This document shows, piece after piece, positions 36,701 through 48,764 of a DNA stretch of 64,000 bases; the stretch's first letter is position 1; each line of letters opens with the position of its first letter. The notes beneath the pieces are model-generated. The model was not told where the DNA came from. It saw only the letters and a program-made list of their open reading frames with translations, and searched no databases. The DNA is from Cannabis sativa (Eukaryota > Streptophyta > Magnoliopsida > Rosales > Cannabaceae). The position numbers and the translations under genes were made by a program. Where the stretch lies: assembly GCF_029168945.1 (NCBI RefSeq), contig NC_083602.1:69150600-69214599 (forward strand), read 5' to 3'.

Positions 36701-39700
36701 CAATAAAGTCCATTGAGATCTCATCACAAACTTGAGCAGGTAAAGCAATCGGTTGGAGCAAACCCACCGGAGTAGTAGCTGCATATTTCACTTGTTGGCA
36801 TATGGAACATTCGCGAAGAAACCTCATCACATCACTCATCCCAACGCAATAGACTTCCACTTTCAGCTTTTGATAGGTTTTTTTTCCCCGAATGCCCCCG
36901 ATTGGAGAGTTGTGGAATTCAGCTAATATGATCTTCACTAAAGGGGATCCCTTGGGAATCACTACCACTGCCCTCGCATCCTTTACAGTGAACCCCACCA
37001 GATTCTTCCTATATTGAATGTCTTGTCTAATGCCCTCCAGGAAGGCATCTTTCTGAACCTCCTCTTGCAATTGTTCCCAGTGCTGCCACTGAGGAATATT
37101 TACTCCTTAAGCTCCATACAAGCTAATTTCCTTGATAAAGCATCAACAACTTTATTACTCGATCCAGGTTTATAGAAAATTTCAAATCATATGCCATAAG
37201 CTTGGCAATCCATTTTTAATACTCGTTACCAATTACTCGTTCAAGGAGATATTTCAAGCTTTGTTGATTCGTTCGGACGACGAACCTCTTACCCAACAAT
37301 AGGCTACCACTTGTTTATAGTGAACACAATAGCCATCAATTCGTTTTCATAAATAGATTTTAGCTTTCCTCTTGGGCCGAGAATGTGACTGTAATATGCT
37401 ATTGGTCGACCCTCTTGCATTAGCACGACCCCAAGACCATAGCCCAAGGGCGTCCGTCTCCACTATAAAAGTTTTTGAAAAATCTAGCATGGCTAGAACT
37501 GGCACAGTAAACATAGCTTGTTTCAAGTCAAGAAAAGCTTTGTTTGCCCCCTCATTCCACCCAAAACTAACTCTTTTGAGTTGTTCCATTAAAGGCCAAA
37601 CCTGCCACAAACCTTCGATAGTATCCCGTCAAACCCAGAAAACAACGAAGCTCCCTTATGTTTTGTGGTACAATCCAATCTCTCATGGCTGCCACTTTGC
37701 TCGGATCAGCCAGCCACAGCTTGACCAAAAATAATATGGCTCAAATATGTCATATGTCGCTGCCCAAATTCACACTTTTTCCTGTTAGCAAAAAACTTAT
37801 GTTGCTAAAGCACTTGCAGCACTATGGAAAGGTGGTGTTGATGGTCCTTGCTGTGGCTAAACACCAAAATGTCATCGAAAAAGACAGCACAAACTTCATT
37901 AAATATGGTCGGAATAAATAGTGCATTATTGACTGTAAAGTAGCGGGAGCATTGGTCAAACCAAAAGGCATAACCAAAAACTCATGATGTTCATCATGAG
38001 TCCGAAAAGCAATCTTTGGGATGTCTTATTCACGAATTCTTATTTGGTGATACCCCTATTTCAAATTGAGTTTGAAGAATATTTGAGCCCCATGAAGCTC
38101 ATCTAATAGCTCATCAGTGACTGGAATTGGAAATTTGTTTGGAACAGTAGCTCGATTCAAGGCTTTATAATCCACGCATATTCGCTAAGTATCATCTTTT
38201 TTCTTGATCAACAACATCGAACTTGAGAAAGGGTTGTGGCTGTCTCTTATGATTCCCGCTTGCAACATGTTTGAAATTTGTTGTTCAGTCTCATTTTTCT
38301 GACATTGGGGATATTTATAAGGTCTTACACCAATAGGAGCAGTGCCTTCTTTGAGAATAATGGCATGTTCTTACCCTCGAGATGGTGGTAAGCCTTCCAA
38401 TTCCTTAAAGACAGATGAGTGTTGCTCTAGAGTACCATTCAAAAAGGTTGGAATAGACTCAGTTGTAGCTTGTTTACACTCTACCAATGACTTCAGACAT
38501 CTCTTGTGGCCAATTTTCAACATATTCTTCAGAGTCACTGAATTTTTTCCCATTGGCGGCTTCCCCTTGACAGTCACAGTCTGCACCCCCTTTTTAAATT
38601 GAAGGATTTGGTGCTTCCAGTCAATTCTCTATTTTGCCCAAGGTAGTCAACCATTGCATGCCTAGAATAATATCTGCACTGCCCAACCCAAAAGGCAAAA
38701 AATCTCCCACTATAGTCAACCCTTGTAACTCCAACACGATCTCCCTACAAACTCTCTCATTTTTAATCGACTTTCCGGACCCAGAGTCACCCCATTCTGC
38801 CCAGTTTTAGTTATTGGCAACTTGTTCTTGTCCACTAAATCTTTTGAAATGAAGTTATGAGGGCCCCAAAATCAACCCAAACAGTTACCGCTTGACTCCC
38901 AACTATCCCTTTATCTTTCATTGTACTTGGAGTTTCCATTCCCGTGGCTGAATTCAATGAAACCTCCAATGTCCCTATAATCTCAGCACTATCCAGAGCT
39001 AATTCCTCTTCTCCGTTTTCCTCAGTATTTGGGTCCTCCTCTTCTTCTCAAGATTTGATCACATTCAGTTCTTTCTTTGCACAATGATGTCCCGAATGCC
39101 ACTTGTTATCACAACGATAACAAATTCCTTTACGCAGTTTCTCTTATGCATCCGCAATGATTGATTGGCGAAACTGGCCCATTGGTTTTTGTTCATTGTT
39201 TGGATTCCTGTCCCTTTTCTTCAATATAATTGTCGTTGCCCCTGTAATTCCCCAAATTTGAACGATTCTGGAATAAAGATTAGTCTTGCTCTCAATCTTG
39301 AGAGCAAAAACTTTATTCAAATCCCCGAGTTCAACCTAAGTCAACCTGAATGCCTCTCTTTAAATCATTCAAGAATTGACTCAAAGCCATTACTTCTGAG
39401 ACTCCATCCAATGGTGCTAATGACTCCAAGAAACCTTCACAGTAATTCTCTACAGACCCTTGTTGAAACTTAAGAAATTGTTCATTGAGGGATCCTTTAC
39501 TGATGTTTTGGAATTTATTCAATATGAGGAGTGTCAAATCTTCCCATAATACAATTGAGCGTCGCCTAATTTCTCATCTGTACCAAGAGCCTTGTCCTAA
39601 AAATTTACCACAAGAGCCTTAACCTTCTCTTCATTGTTGTAACGTTGTAGAGTAAAATATTTCTCAGCTCATAACAACCAACCATCGGGGTCTACGCCTT

Positions 39701-40742
39701 CGATGATAGGTAGTTCCAATTAGCGGAAGCAAAATTCCCGTCGAGGGTCCCCATCTGCTTTCGTTGGTGTAGATTTCGCAAAACCCGGCGGCGTTTCTTG
39801 AATCGGCTTTGCTAGACCTCGTGATGTGGGTTGACTGGAGTTGGGTTCTACGGTTTCGGCGAAGCTGCTCCCTTCTATGATTCGACTGCATGGCCTTTAA
39901 ATCATGAAAATTCATCCTTGAAATGTTGAAGGTTGTCTCGGGCTAACCCCACTTTTTCCCGGACGTTTGCCACTTCATTCCGCACAGACACACTCTGGTT
40001 GTCCCTCTTCTCTTCCAACTCTGACAGATCCTCCACCTTTTCTTGATCATTCTTGGACGGTTTCTTGGGCATCGTTCCTTCCCATTCGACCAGCTCTGAT
40101 ACCAAATTTGATACAACTCTGTTCCCGCAGCAACATAGCAAAACAGAAAGAAAAGAGAAGAAGAATAATTTTATTGATGTATGAAGAAATTACAGAAGAT
40201 TGTTCCAAGCTCTTCGAGTGGCAAGGGTGAGTCCTTGAGTATATTCTACTCCTTTACAATTCAATCATAAAAAAAAAAAAAGAGATGAAAAGAATATTCT
40301 ATTTGTACTAAACTGAGACTAAGACTAATAAACTTTGACTGCCATATCAGCAGGAAATTCATCACTATTAAATGCCACGTGAACAACAAATTTCTTTTCA
40401 ATTACATGGCTTATTTCTTATTTCTTCTAGTAGTGTAGGTCTTAATTGAAAGTATAATAGATAGTCAAGTATCACTTTCTATACAAGTATTAGCACAATT
40501 CGTTTAGTTGAGAGAGGAAACTTCCTTCATTTGTATGTTGGCACCATTTTTGTTTTTCTTGTTTTCCATTGATTTGGGCTATTGTTGTTTGGTAAGGTTT
40601 CCATGTGATGAATTTATTATGACAGGTGGTTGACATATTGGGAGACAAACTTGGGGAACCCTTGAAGGTGGTCGTTAAAAGAGCCAAAAATAATTTAGTG
40701 ACTCTAACTGTGATCCCTGAGGAGTCCAATCCGGACATATGA
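30910..40742 (+). CDS. DEG14: DEG14-type Deg/HtrA serine protease (11-exon coding model)
   Basis: Organelle-type Deg protease, ATP-independent, degrading damaged proteins; the plant DEG14 group resembles mitochondrial HtrA2. Coding exons: 30910-30912, 31021-31117, 31268-31387, 31493-31663, 31762-31892, 33130-33341, 33634-33715, 33863-34005, 34113-34233, 34932-35024, 40626-40742. Every intron is GT-AG, phases agree at all joins, and the total of 1290 nt is 430 codons ending TGA. Trypsin-like residues are His159 (TCAHAVV), Asp197 (HSDIAIVKI) and Ser275 (GNSGGPLVN). The PDZ domain spans about 352-425 ([16 protein letters not shown]). The N-terminus is basic and Ser-rich, fitting a targeting peptide, followed by [11 protein letters not shown], a weak hydrophobic stretch. 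The first exon is inferred: it would hold only the start codon in coding terms, joined to a frame that otherwise begins after a stop. The last intron contains a whole chromovirus. Confidence 0.9.
33719..33748. repeat. (TC)n microsatellite in a DEG14 intron
   Basis: About 15 TC units just after the donor of the exon ending at 33715, followed by a short CA/TA tract. Confidence 0.9.
35210..35554 (-). repeat. 3' LTR of the chromovirus
   Basis: On the minus strand starts TGTTATACC and ends TGTATCA. The polypurine tract (minus strand CACCCAGGGGTAT) abuts it at 35555-35567. Confidence 0.9.
35573..39060 (-). pseudogene. Chromovirus pol: protease, RT, RNase H, integrase, chromodomain-like tail
   Basis: Order on the minus strand: protease zone about 39000-38600. 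RT leads in with [13 protein letters not shown] (38371), then [20 protein letters not shown] with an intact FFDD box at about 37871-37882, and later [12 protein letters not shown]. RNase H remnants lie near 37610-37100. Integrase zinc domain [20 protein letters not shown] and [20 protein letters not shown] (36621-37070), then [19 protein letters not shown] and [20 protein letters not shown] (36159-36560). The integrase C-terminus is [15 protein letters not shown] and [14 protein letters not shown] (35751-36146). The chromodomain-like end reads [19 protein letters not shown] (35573-35690). Stops and shifts occur throughout, and one zinc His in the integrase is changed. Confidence 0.88.
35681..35892 (-). 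repeat. 106-bp tandem duplication in the chromovirus tail
   Basis: 35681-35786 repeats as 35787-35892 with a few mismatches. It duplicates the acidic linker between integrase and the chromodomain-like region. Confidence 0.9.
39079..40072 (-). pseudogene. Chromovirus gag
   Basis: Starts at 40072 ([20 protein letters not shown]), 20 bases after the PBS. After frameshifts near 39910 and 39660 the capsid part reads [20 protein letters not shown] and [13 protein letters not shown] (39331-39537). The zinc knuckle [14 protein letters not shown] (39079-39120) is intact and of the chromovirus type. The broken frame precludes a normal capsid protein. Confidence 0.85.
40093..40104 (-). other. tRNA-iMet primer-binding site of the chromovirus
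   Basis: The minus strand reads TGGTATCAGAGC exactly, four bases after the LTR end. Confidence 0.92.
40109..40459 (-). repeat. 5' LTR of the chromovirus
   Basis: Same sequence as 35210-35554 with substitutions and an A-rich insertion near 40270; its outer terminus has lost the canonical TG (plus strand ataata rather than ataaca). TSD gatag follows at 40460-40464. Confidence 0.9.
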
Positions 40743-41493
40743 TAACATCCAACACCAACCCCTCTTTTTTGTTTTTTGTTTTTTTTACCTAATACTGAAT
40801 AGAATAGGTACTTTCTTTCTTGTACCTTTCAGGAGGAGTAACAAATCAGCTTGCCAAGAAAAGAAGCAAGCTTTAAAGTTGCAGGGTCTATAATTTTTGC
40901 CTTTTAAAACTGTAGATTCATACCAACTAGTTCAGCTTAAAATCACATGTTGCACACAAATAAATATGAACTTCTATAACAATTTTTTGTTTTTTTTTTG
41001 CTTCTTTCTTTCTTGTTTTTCTAACTTGGATTGGATGAATATAAACCCATTATTACTCTTCTCAGAAATGGACCCTTCATCAGCTAAAGTGCTCAAGCCA
41101 AAAATGTGTTTTTAATTCTCTGGCTATGAAAACATAATAGATCTAAACATGTCAGATAACTCTTTAGCTTTTACTGTTTCCTGAAAAAATATAACAATGA
41201 AGAACTAGAAAAATAGTAAGAAAATAAAGAGAAAAATACTCTGATGGTTCATCTAGAAGTTGGCTCCCATATTTCTGAGCAATCTAGAAGACTACAATAC
41301 TGAAGTTTTACAAGATAGTTTTATCTTTTATATTTGCAAGAGTAATAGCAGTAGCGAAATTTTTAAATATCCAATGCCATTAGTTATTTTTTAATTAACT
41401 TCATTCTAAGTAGTTATGTTTGTCAATTATTGGTCCATTAGTTAGAGCTGGTCAAAGTTCATTCTTTTACTCTTCTAATTACCATATGTTTTT
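40743..41493. other. DEG14 3' flank
   Basis: Contains the probable 3' UTR with AATAAA-like sequence near 40958. No further gene recognised. Confidence 0.45.
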
Positions 41494-41496
41494 TTA

Positions 41497-41733
41497 GGAT
41501 TCGTTTGGTATGCCGTATTACACCGTATTATATTGTATAGTATTATATTAAATTGTATTTCATGCAATAAATTTATGTAACACAATATATAGTATTGACT
41601 TGTGTGGGTACATAAATATATAATATTTAGTATAAATTAAAGTTTAACATAGTATTACATGAAAATATGATATATAATCCAATTTAATATAATATAATAC
41701 AATACGACTTAATGCAGCGTACCAAACGAGCCC
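41497..41733. mobile_element. Tourist-like MITE (237 bp)
   Basis: Ends ggattcgtttggta and taccaaacgagccc are near-perfect inverted repeats of the PIF/Harbinger (Tourist) type. Flanked by TTA on both sides (41494-41496 and 41734-41736), the TTA/TAA duplication these elements use. AT-rich interior, no coding sequence. Confidence 0.85.
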
Positions 41734-41796
41734 TTAAGGATCATTAATTCACTAGTGTATTTTTAATAAATAATCCAATTATAAATTTGAAATTAT

Positions 41797-42495
41797 TTAC
41801 CGAGATTTTTGGAAATCGATTATAAAATAATCAAGCTTAAGAAAGAAATAAATTAAAGTAGAAAATTAAGATTTTACGTGTGACATTAATGAGCTTTAGT
41901 TCAGTTTTAGTCCACAAATCAATATTATTGAGCTTGAAAAGTTTCAAAGTATCTTTACACAAATGTTTTCGCCCTAGATGAAGAATCCTAATTCTTAGCT
42001 CTTAGTAGTAGAAAAATGATTTCTCTACCAATCTCATTGCATGAGGGATCGTGTTCTATTTATATGCTAGAACCAGGAATGGGTGAGTCCAAACCTGATA
42101 GGATTTAGAGGTGTCAACTAGGCCCACTGATGGGTTAAAATACAATACTTACTAACTTTAGGTTCATTGGGTGAGGCTCAATTCACGAGATAATGGTCGT
42201 CCGTACAAGTGGGGATCGATTATGATGTAATGAGTCGTGTGCTGCACGTCGGTATCGGGAATGTCAAAGAATATGGCGTTAGACAAAAATGTGGTTTTCT
42301 TTTGGTGGTGCACGCACTCCCTAAGTTTGACGTCAGGGACAGACCCTTGACATGGTGGGGCCATGTGTCTGGAGGCCGCTACGTAGGATGATATTCAAAG
42401 GCTTCCAGATGTCTCGTCAATTGTCTATTCGGATTACCCCAAGAGGGCACCCGAATAGATCCTGATGGACCCTTCGCCTTTTGGGCCAAACAACA
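41797..42495 (-). repeat. Diverged Tat-like gypsy 3' LTR
   Basis: Minus-orientation LTR: it starts on the plus strand with a worn taccgagattttt block, contains the acgtg/tagtccacaa U5 pattern, a TATA box near 42056 (minus strand CATATAAATAG) and ends ccaaacaaca at 42495. A polypurine tract (minus strand GGTCTGGGGAA) abuts it at 42496-42506. The left border is approximate. No antisense gene is recognised beyond the PPT, unlike the other two copies. Confidence 0.6.
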
Positions 42496-42506
42496 TTCCC
42501 CAGACC

Positions 42507-42895
42507 AAAGTGGTCTGGCCTTATCGCGTCTGTAAGTTGGACTTACATCCAGATTCAGAGCCTAGCTTGACTCCGCTAGTGGGTTGATCTGTTAACTTGA
42601 TTGGGCCCAAAAATGGGTCAGCTTTAGCTGAGGTTGGATTTGGAAAATCATACATCATTTATCTCAAAACACGAATAACATTTACTCCCAAGCCTTCGGG
42701 GCTCGAGAGTCGTGGAGGCTTGCAGCCTACTCCCAGATTCATTGTTGGATGTAGATCCATGAATAGGTGCAACCTCTTAAGGTTCCAAAGTAGTAGGTGG
42801 CAAAAGCCTAAAATTCTTTCATTTGTTAACCTAAGATATGTTTCCAAGAGAAGGCCAAATTTGAAATTTAAACTAATTTCGGTAAATTGAAACTT
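42507..42895. other. Unassigned sequence next to the Tat-like LTR
   Basis: Moderate GC, no open frame that resembles a known protein; may be the remnant interior of the Tat-like element. Confidence 0.35.
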
Positions 42896-44100
42896 TCAAC
42901 ACAAAACTATGCAATTAATCAAATTAATGAAGTAAATGCAAATATCATGGCAAGCAAATATAGAGAGGAAATAATCAAGCTTGTAAAGTAAAGAGTTTAA
43001 GGGTAAGAAATAGCAAACTCTCAATTTCTATAAAATTCGGTAGAACAAAGTCACCTACGTCCTTGGCCTTCAAAGCTATGGACCTAGCTTTGAGTTTCAC
43101 TATCGAGCCAATTTAATGGGCTTGACTAACCCTTACAGCCGAGAATTTTTCACAAGGTATTTTCAAACTTCTTACAATAGTTTTCCACCACCACGAAATA
43201 TCAACCTCTTTCTCAGATTGTTGTAGAGCCAATCTCACTCCAACCAGGCTGTTAGGTTGTTTATAATACCTGTGTCAACTTCACCTTAATCACAATTTGA
43301 AAATGTGTTTAAAATTACAAGCAAACTCACTCTAGAAGTATGATGATACAATGAAGAACCTAGAGTGATTAACAAGCACACTTAGAAGAAATAAATACAA
43401 ATTTTGGCACAAAGTGTGTGAAAAGTATTTTGTTGGATTTTAAACTTGTAAGCTCTTAAAATCACTTGAATATATTTGGTATATGGAATAAATGCTCAGC
43501 CAACATTTTATTTTGAGTGAAAAACGAGTTTATATAGTGCAGGAACAAAAACTAACCATTTATAGTCATTAGCACGTTTTTCAAAAAGACGTGCTGGGAT
43601 GAACGATCTGCCATTTAAAAAGGCTGGCTGAAAACAAGGCTGTGGCAAAAAGCCACTTTTTTGGCTCTAAAATGTGCATAACTTTTTACTCGTTTATCCA
43701 ATTTTAGAAATTTTAGTTTTGTTCTCTTACTTAAATGATATGTGAAGTTAAAAATCAATTTAAAAAATTTAGATATCATTTTTGTAAAATAACTTGTCGC
43801 ACAAGTTAGTTAGCCAAATTTCATAATTGTTTTAAGTGTGAACTTGTAATTCACTGTACAAGATTAGAAAATGTAAATAAACCTTCATGGAGTCTTGTAT
43901 TAAGTTCCTTGAGTCTTTGAGTTCGCTTTAGGTCACTTTCGAGAATTTTAATAAAATTACCATTTTGTCATTTGAGTTAATTTTTCCTTAAAAGCTTAAT
44001 TCTGTTTAGTTCTTGCTACAAAATTAACAAATCATTAGTAACACATAATAACAAAATATTTGTTAATCATCAAAACAAAGAGACTTAAGAGTTTGAGTCA
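42896..44100 (-). repeat. SIRE-type copia 3' LTR (left edge uncertain)
   Basis: On the minus strand the LTR starts TGACTCAAACTC at 44100, straight after a purine-rich AAAAAATGGGGAGATTAT, the typical SIRE/Maximus PPT. A TATA box (minus strand TATATAA) lies at 43530-43536, and a U5 pattern ctacgtccttggcc near 43053. The left border lies between about 42890 and 43270. Confidence 0.6.
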
Positions 44101-44121
44101 ATAATCTCCCCATTTTTTGAT
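44101..44121 (-). other. Polypurine tract of the SIRE-type element
   Basis: The minus strand reads ATCAAAAAATGGGGAGATTAT, ending at the LTR start; the form ATCATCAAAAAGGGGGAGAT is common in SIRE-lineage elements. Confidence 0.7.
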
Positions 44122-44604
44122 GATATTAAATATTTAATTATTTTGAAAAGGGAAATGAAATAAATTGAAACAATATATTAGATTAGCTCCCCCTTAATGT
44201 GTGAAAGAGTTTAAATTTTAATTTTACCTTTTAGTTTTACCTTGCATGATTTTGTAAACTCTCCCTCAATTTAATATTTATATTCAAATAACATTATTAG
44301 TCCAAAAATTGAGTTTTTGCCAAAATATAAATAATTACTATATATAGAAATTCTATTCCTTTTGATTCATCAAAAAGAGTGGCAAATAATTCACAAAAAT
44401 AAATGGCGAAGAAAGAGAAAAAAAATGATAGAAAGTCACAATACACCATTCATGAAGGAAAATAACCATAAAACATAGATTTTCAAGTTCAAACAACTAT
44501 ACCATCCAAAACATAAAAACAAGGTCAAATAACTAAAAAAATACACTAACACAGAGAGTCAAAGGCACTAAGCCTTGCAGGCAGACTAAAAGCATGAAAA
44601 CATA

Positions 44605-46549
44605 TGTAAAGACCGCTTAGTTTAATTTGGAAATTAGCAGTTAATTAAGATTTAATTATGAAAATTATTTATAGATATTTAAATAATTATTTATGTTGTT
44701 ATATTTGAATTCAGAATGCATTTTTATATCATATAGTGAAATTTCATAATTTTACATTTTCGGTGCCGGGCAACATGGAACGCGGTGTATGGCTCAGTAA
44801 GATCACAATTTAGTATTTCAGTATTGTGGGACGGTTTATTTAGACATTGGGAATGTCGGGATTAGTCGAGAATTTAGAGTTTTCCTAAAATACCCTTAAG
44901 TCCTCTTTTACCCCTTTTAGTGTTGGAAGGGCAAAATAGTCATTTGCCTTTATGAGATTTGTCTTTTATGAATTTTTATAATATGTTATGTAATCTGATT
45001 TTTTATTTTGCTTTGGCTGAATTAAATAAGGAAAATGAAGGTTATAACTCATTTTATTAAAAATTGAAAAAAAAAAATTCAAGAGAAAAGCAAAATTCCT
45101 TTTCCTCAAACTCTCTCTCTCTTTCAGCCCTCTTTGAGCAGCAAGAAGCTGGGCATTTTCTTTGGTAATTCAAGTTATTTTCTCAAGATTTAGTGATCTC
45201 TAATTGTTGGTAAGGTTCTTATAACTTTCTCCTTTGTTTCTTGAGTTTTTTTGAAGAAAAATGATAGGTTGCATGCTTAGTTTTGGATTGTTGTTGCTGC
45301 TATGATTATGTGTTGTTTTGGATTGGGGTCTAATTAGCAGGTCTGGAAAGTTTGGTTGAGTTTGGAAACGTTTTGGTTGGGGATTTGATTTTTGTAGGTT
45401 TTCTGGGTAAAACCGGCTAACCGGTGTAACTGTAAAACCGATTACCCAGATTTTGCAGCAGGGTGTGAAAATCGGTTTTTTCTCAGCTTGTCGTTTCGTG
45501 CTAGTTTCAGGTTTTCAGGCAGTTTGTTCCCTGCTAGTTTGGGGTATTTTTATATTAAGTTGCAGTAGGTTAAGAGTGGTTTTAAAGCCTTTGTCCCGGT
45601 TGTGATTTAGCGTGTCACTTATCAGTGTTGTGATTGTTACGGTTTAGGAGCCTGTAATTCCAGCTGATCGTTCCACTCAGGTTGACCGGCACACCTAAAT
45701 TCAGAATTGAGGTAAGATTAGTATAACAGTATGCATATGTATTTACATGTTTAGCGTGCATGTTAGGAAGCCTGTTAGATTACATTAGATATGTATGTTG
45801 GCTTCGTACCATCCGACAGTATCACATCGGTAAAGCTAGAGTATGACTAGCAGCTGGAGTATGACCAGTATCGAGTATAGGCTGATATTATGGTCGGTGG
45901 TACTGTACTCTTTCACTGTATCACATCGGTAAAGCTAGAGTATGACTAGTGTACCGAGTATAGGCTGATACTGTAACACATCGGTAAGGCTAGAGTATGA
46001 CTAGCAGCTGGAGTATGACCAGTGTACCGAGTATAGACTGTTACTCTGTCAAAAGTACCATCGTACGAACGTTCGAGACTCAGTACCGTGTGGGACACGG
46101 GGATTAGGGTTGTGGTCAGGGGTATGGGCGTCTGATCATAACCCGAGATTTATGTATGTTTTATGATTTATGCTTTTCTTGCTGAGTCTGTCGACTCACA
46201 GTACTATGTTTATGTGTAGGTAAGGGGAAGGCCAAGGCTGAGGAACCGTGAGGACGAGCCGATGAAGATTGTACATGTCGGGGCGGTTAGGCTTGGAGCG
46301 TACGATTCTCGGGACAGCAGTGCTTTTGTAGTTAGTCGCGGGGCGACAAATATTTTGTAAAGAATTAATTAACTTATGTAAAGTATTTTGTAATCGGGAT
46401 CCCGAGTATTTTGTATAAAATATTATACGTTTTAATTAAAAAGCAAAATTTTAATTAATCACGATTTCCATAAACCTCGTTGATTAGCAATGAGCTGCAC
46501 AGTACGTTTAAAAATCACGTAACATGCCTAGTCTAGTTAGGGTGTTACA
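44605..46549 (+). repeat. Tekay/Del-like solo LTR (1945 bp), perfect TSD
   Basis: Starts TGTAAAG and ends GGTGTTACA; flanked by acata at 44600-44604 and 46550-46554. The terminal forms TGTAA and TTACA are typical of Tekay-lineage chromovirus LTRs. It lies in the 3' non-coding part of the SIRE-type element. A short G/C-rich R/U5-like region near 46150-46350 has the tag aggtaaggggaaggcc. Confidence 0.88.
45821..46060 (+). repeat. Internal tandem repeats of the Tekay-like LTR
   Basis: The core acatcggtaaagctagagtatgac starts at about 45824, 45923 and 45978 with variable spacers (99 and 55 bp), each followed by gagtata. Confidence 0.85.
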
Positions 46550-46789
46550 ACATAAACATGAAAAACATGAGAAATGATGCTAAAACATAATGCAAGTGAC
46601 TAAGATGGTGAGGATCCAAAGCGATCCATGTAAGCCTTCATTGAGTCATTTTTCCTTATATATTGTTAAAATCTTGCTCCATGTCTCCCCTCAAAGTGGT
46701 CATTTTGTTGTGGAGGCTGGTGAATTGTGAGTTTATTTAACCTTTCAAGTTTTGAAATTGAGTGCCAACCGAAGTGTGGAGACGATAAA

Positions 46790-47815
46790 TTACCACATCG
46801 ATGTTGAAATGAGGAACTTTAGGCATTGGAGGTGTTTGAGGTGGCACTTCTTCTTCTTCACTTGCACTAGAAAGCACTTAGCTTCTCCATGAGCTTGTGG
46901 ATCTTGTCTGGAGTAAACCCATTCATCCTCCTCTTCATCATACTTGTAAGATATACTCTTAAATGTAATAGCACCTACAACGTCAGAATCCTTGAATTCT
47001 AGGACCTCGGTTACATCTTCGGTGGGGATGCCTAGAAGAGAAAACAAGTAGCTAATGAGAGCACCATAAGATAAGTTTTATTTTTTATTTTTTTTTATTT
47101 TTTATTTATTTTTTTTTTTTTATATAAATTTAGGCTTGTAGACTTCATTGATTGTTCTAATGATGAGATAGTCTAAGTTATTGTTTTTTCTTTAGACAAT
47201 GGTGTTAAAAAAGAAGAATTTGATCAAGCACACTAGATTCATCTTAGTGGCCTTTTCTTGGAGGTAGATTGTTACATATGAAAGAGTGTATGATTTTTCC
47301 TTGAAGAGTGGGATTGTGGCGTTTTGGTTTATCAAGAACACATTTTCCTACACAAACTCTAGTTGAAAAAAGGTTGTGGTTATAGTTGGTATCATTCCTG
47401 AGTCTAGGCCTAGGGTGAAGCAAGATACCTTCATTTGGGGAATCTAAGTTCATTCAAAAAAATCAACGGTTAAGGTGAATTTTACTCCCTTGATGGTTCT
47501 CTTGATACTATAAGGATTACACTTAATTTCAATACAAGCATAAAAAGCCCTCACTAGCCTAGGGTATATATTTATTTGAGTGCCTATCAAAATTTCTCAA
47601 CCCATATCTCTAAAGAAATTGCTAAACTCAACATAATCAAGGATATCTAGATCACATTTCTCAGCATAGAGTATGTCTCTTTTTGAGAAGTCTTCAGAGA
47701 ATATAGTGCCAAATTTTCCATGACAGAAGAGCTCATGCATAGCCTTAGTTCTTTGCTCCTCTTGTTGCATAGATGATCTTAGCCTTTTTTCGTGCCTTGA
47801 TGAGGAAGCAACCAT
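46790..47815 (-). pseudogene. SIRE extra ORF (putative plant transposon protein / Transposase_32-like)
   Basis: Open segments 47597-47815 (SRHEKRLRSSMQQEEQRTKA and KFGTIFSEDFSKRDILYAEK), 47244-47453 (RHNPTLQGKIIHSFICNNLP, then PRKGH) and 46790-47047 (KSISYKYDEEEDEWVYSRQD) belong to one disrupted protein. The pattern, and its place between RNase H and the PPT of a SIRE element, fit the extra ORF (putative plant transposon protein) carried by this lineage. Its function is unknown; an envelope-like role was once proposed. This copy is frameshifted. Confidence 0.55.
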
Positions 47816-48764
47816 TGGATAAAGTGAAGAGATGAAGAGAGTGATGAGATTTGAGAAAGGGATGAGGTTTGAGAAATTGATGAAGGGAATTAGGTTTAGA
47901 GAGAGAGAATGGGGTAGAGAGAGATTGTAAGCTTCTATATAGGTTAGTAAATCAAAATGGGGAGTTGTAAGTGTTTAGGATAGGTTTTATAGCAAAAATA
48001 AATGGATTGAAATGACCTAAAAGCTCTTGGCCACTAGTTCCTGTAGAAAACGGTCTATTGTTTTCTCAAGTACTGGGAAAATGGTCTACCATTTTCTCAA
48101 TCCAGTGGCTAAAAATAAAAAATTCGATGACCTGGTTTTCACAAGCCCTTTTGACCCCAAATAATTTCTAACACTTAAAATATAATAAAATGAAAATGCC
48201 CATTCAAGAAAGTTGGAAAAAAGTTGAAAATGATGATTTGCGGTAAGCTTTTAAAAAATTACCAAAAAACTAGAAGCTTACCAAAAATGAGCTGTATACA
48301 ACCAAATTAAAAAATATTTTCCCAACAGTTTAAGGATGTAAAATGTGGGTATACAAACTTACAAAATTGAAAAATATTGAAAAATAAGAAAGTTTGGCAA
48401 AAAAGACTCTTTTAGACCTAAAAATCTAGAAAACATGTAGCATACCAAAAATTTGTTCAATGCATATTCAGTTATAACAAACTCATAGGCATATTAAATA
48501 CACTCAATTGGACATGTTCAAACATATACACACATACTAGTCAAATATGCAAAAATTCACATGTTCACTTGTTTAAAAACAAATTTAAAGTTCACCAAAA
48601 GTTCACATAGTGACCTATGATTTTGATTTTTCAACAAGTATAGTTCAAGTAGGTAAACATTAACAAATTTTCTCATTTATGCATAAATCATATAAATATC
48701 ATATCGAGAGCGAATATGCATAAATAAGTGAGTAAAGAAATATAATTTCAATAGCTAGCAAATT
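47816..48764 (-). other. Non-coding linker of the SIRE-type element
   Basis: Between the RNase H end and the extra ORF; no reading frame recognised. Confidence 0.5.

Larger units (their letters stand above)
35210..40459 (-). mobile_element. Complete Ty3/gypsy chromovirus in the last DEG14 intron
   Basis: LTRs of 345 bp (35210-35554) and 351 bp (40109-40459) in minus orientation, with target duplication gatag at 35205-35209 and 40460-40464. PBS, gag, protease, RT, RNase H, integrase and a chromodomain-like tail follow in gypsy order. Frameshifts and stops break the polyprotein. LTR identity is visibly less than perfect, so the insertion is old. The host splice sites remain intact, and the element lies antisense to DEG14. 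Confidence 0.93.
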
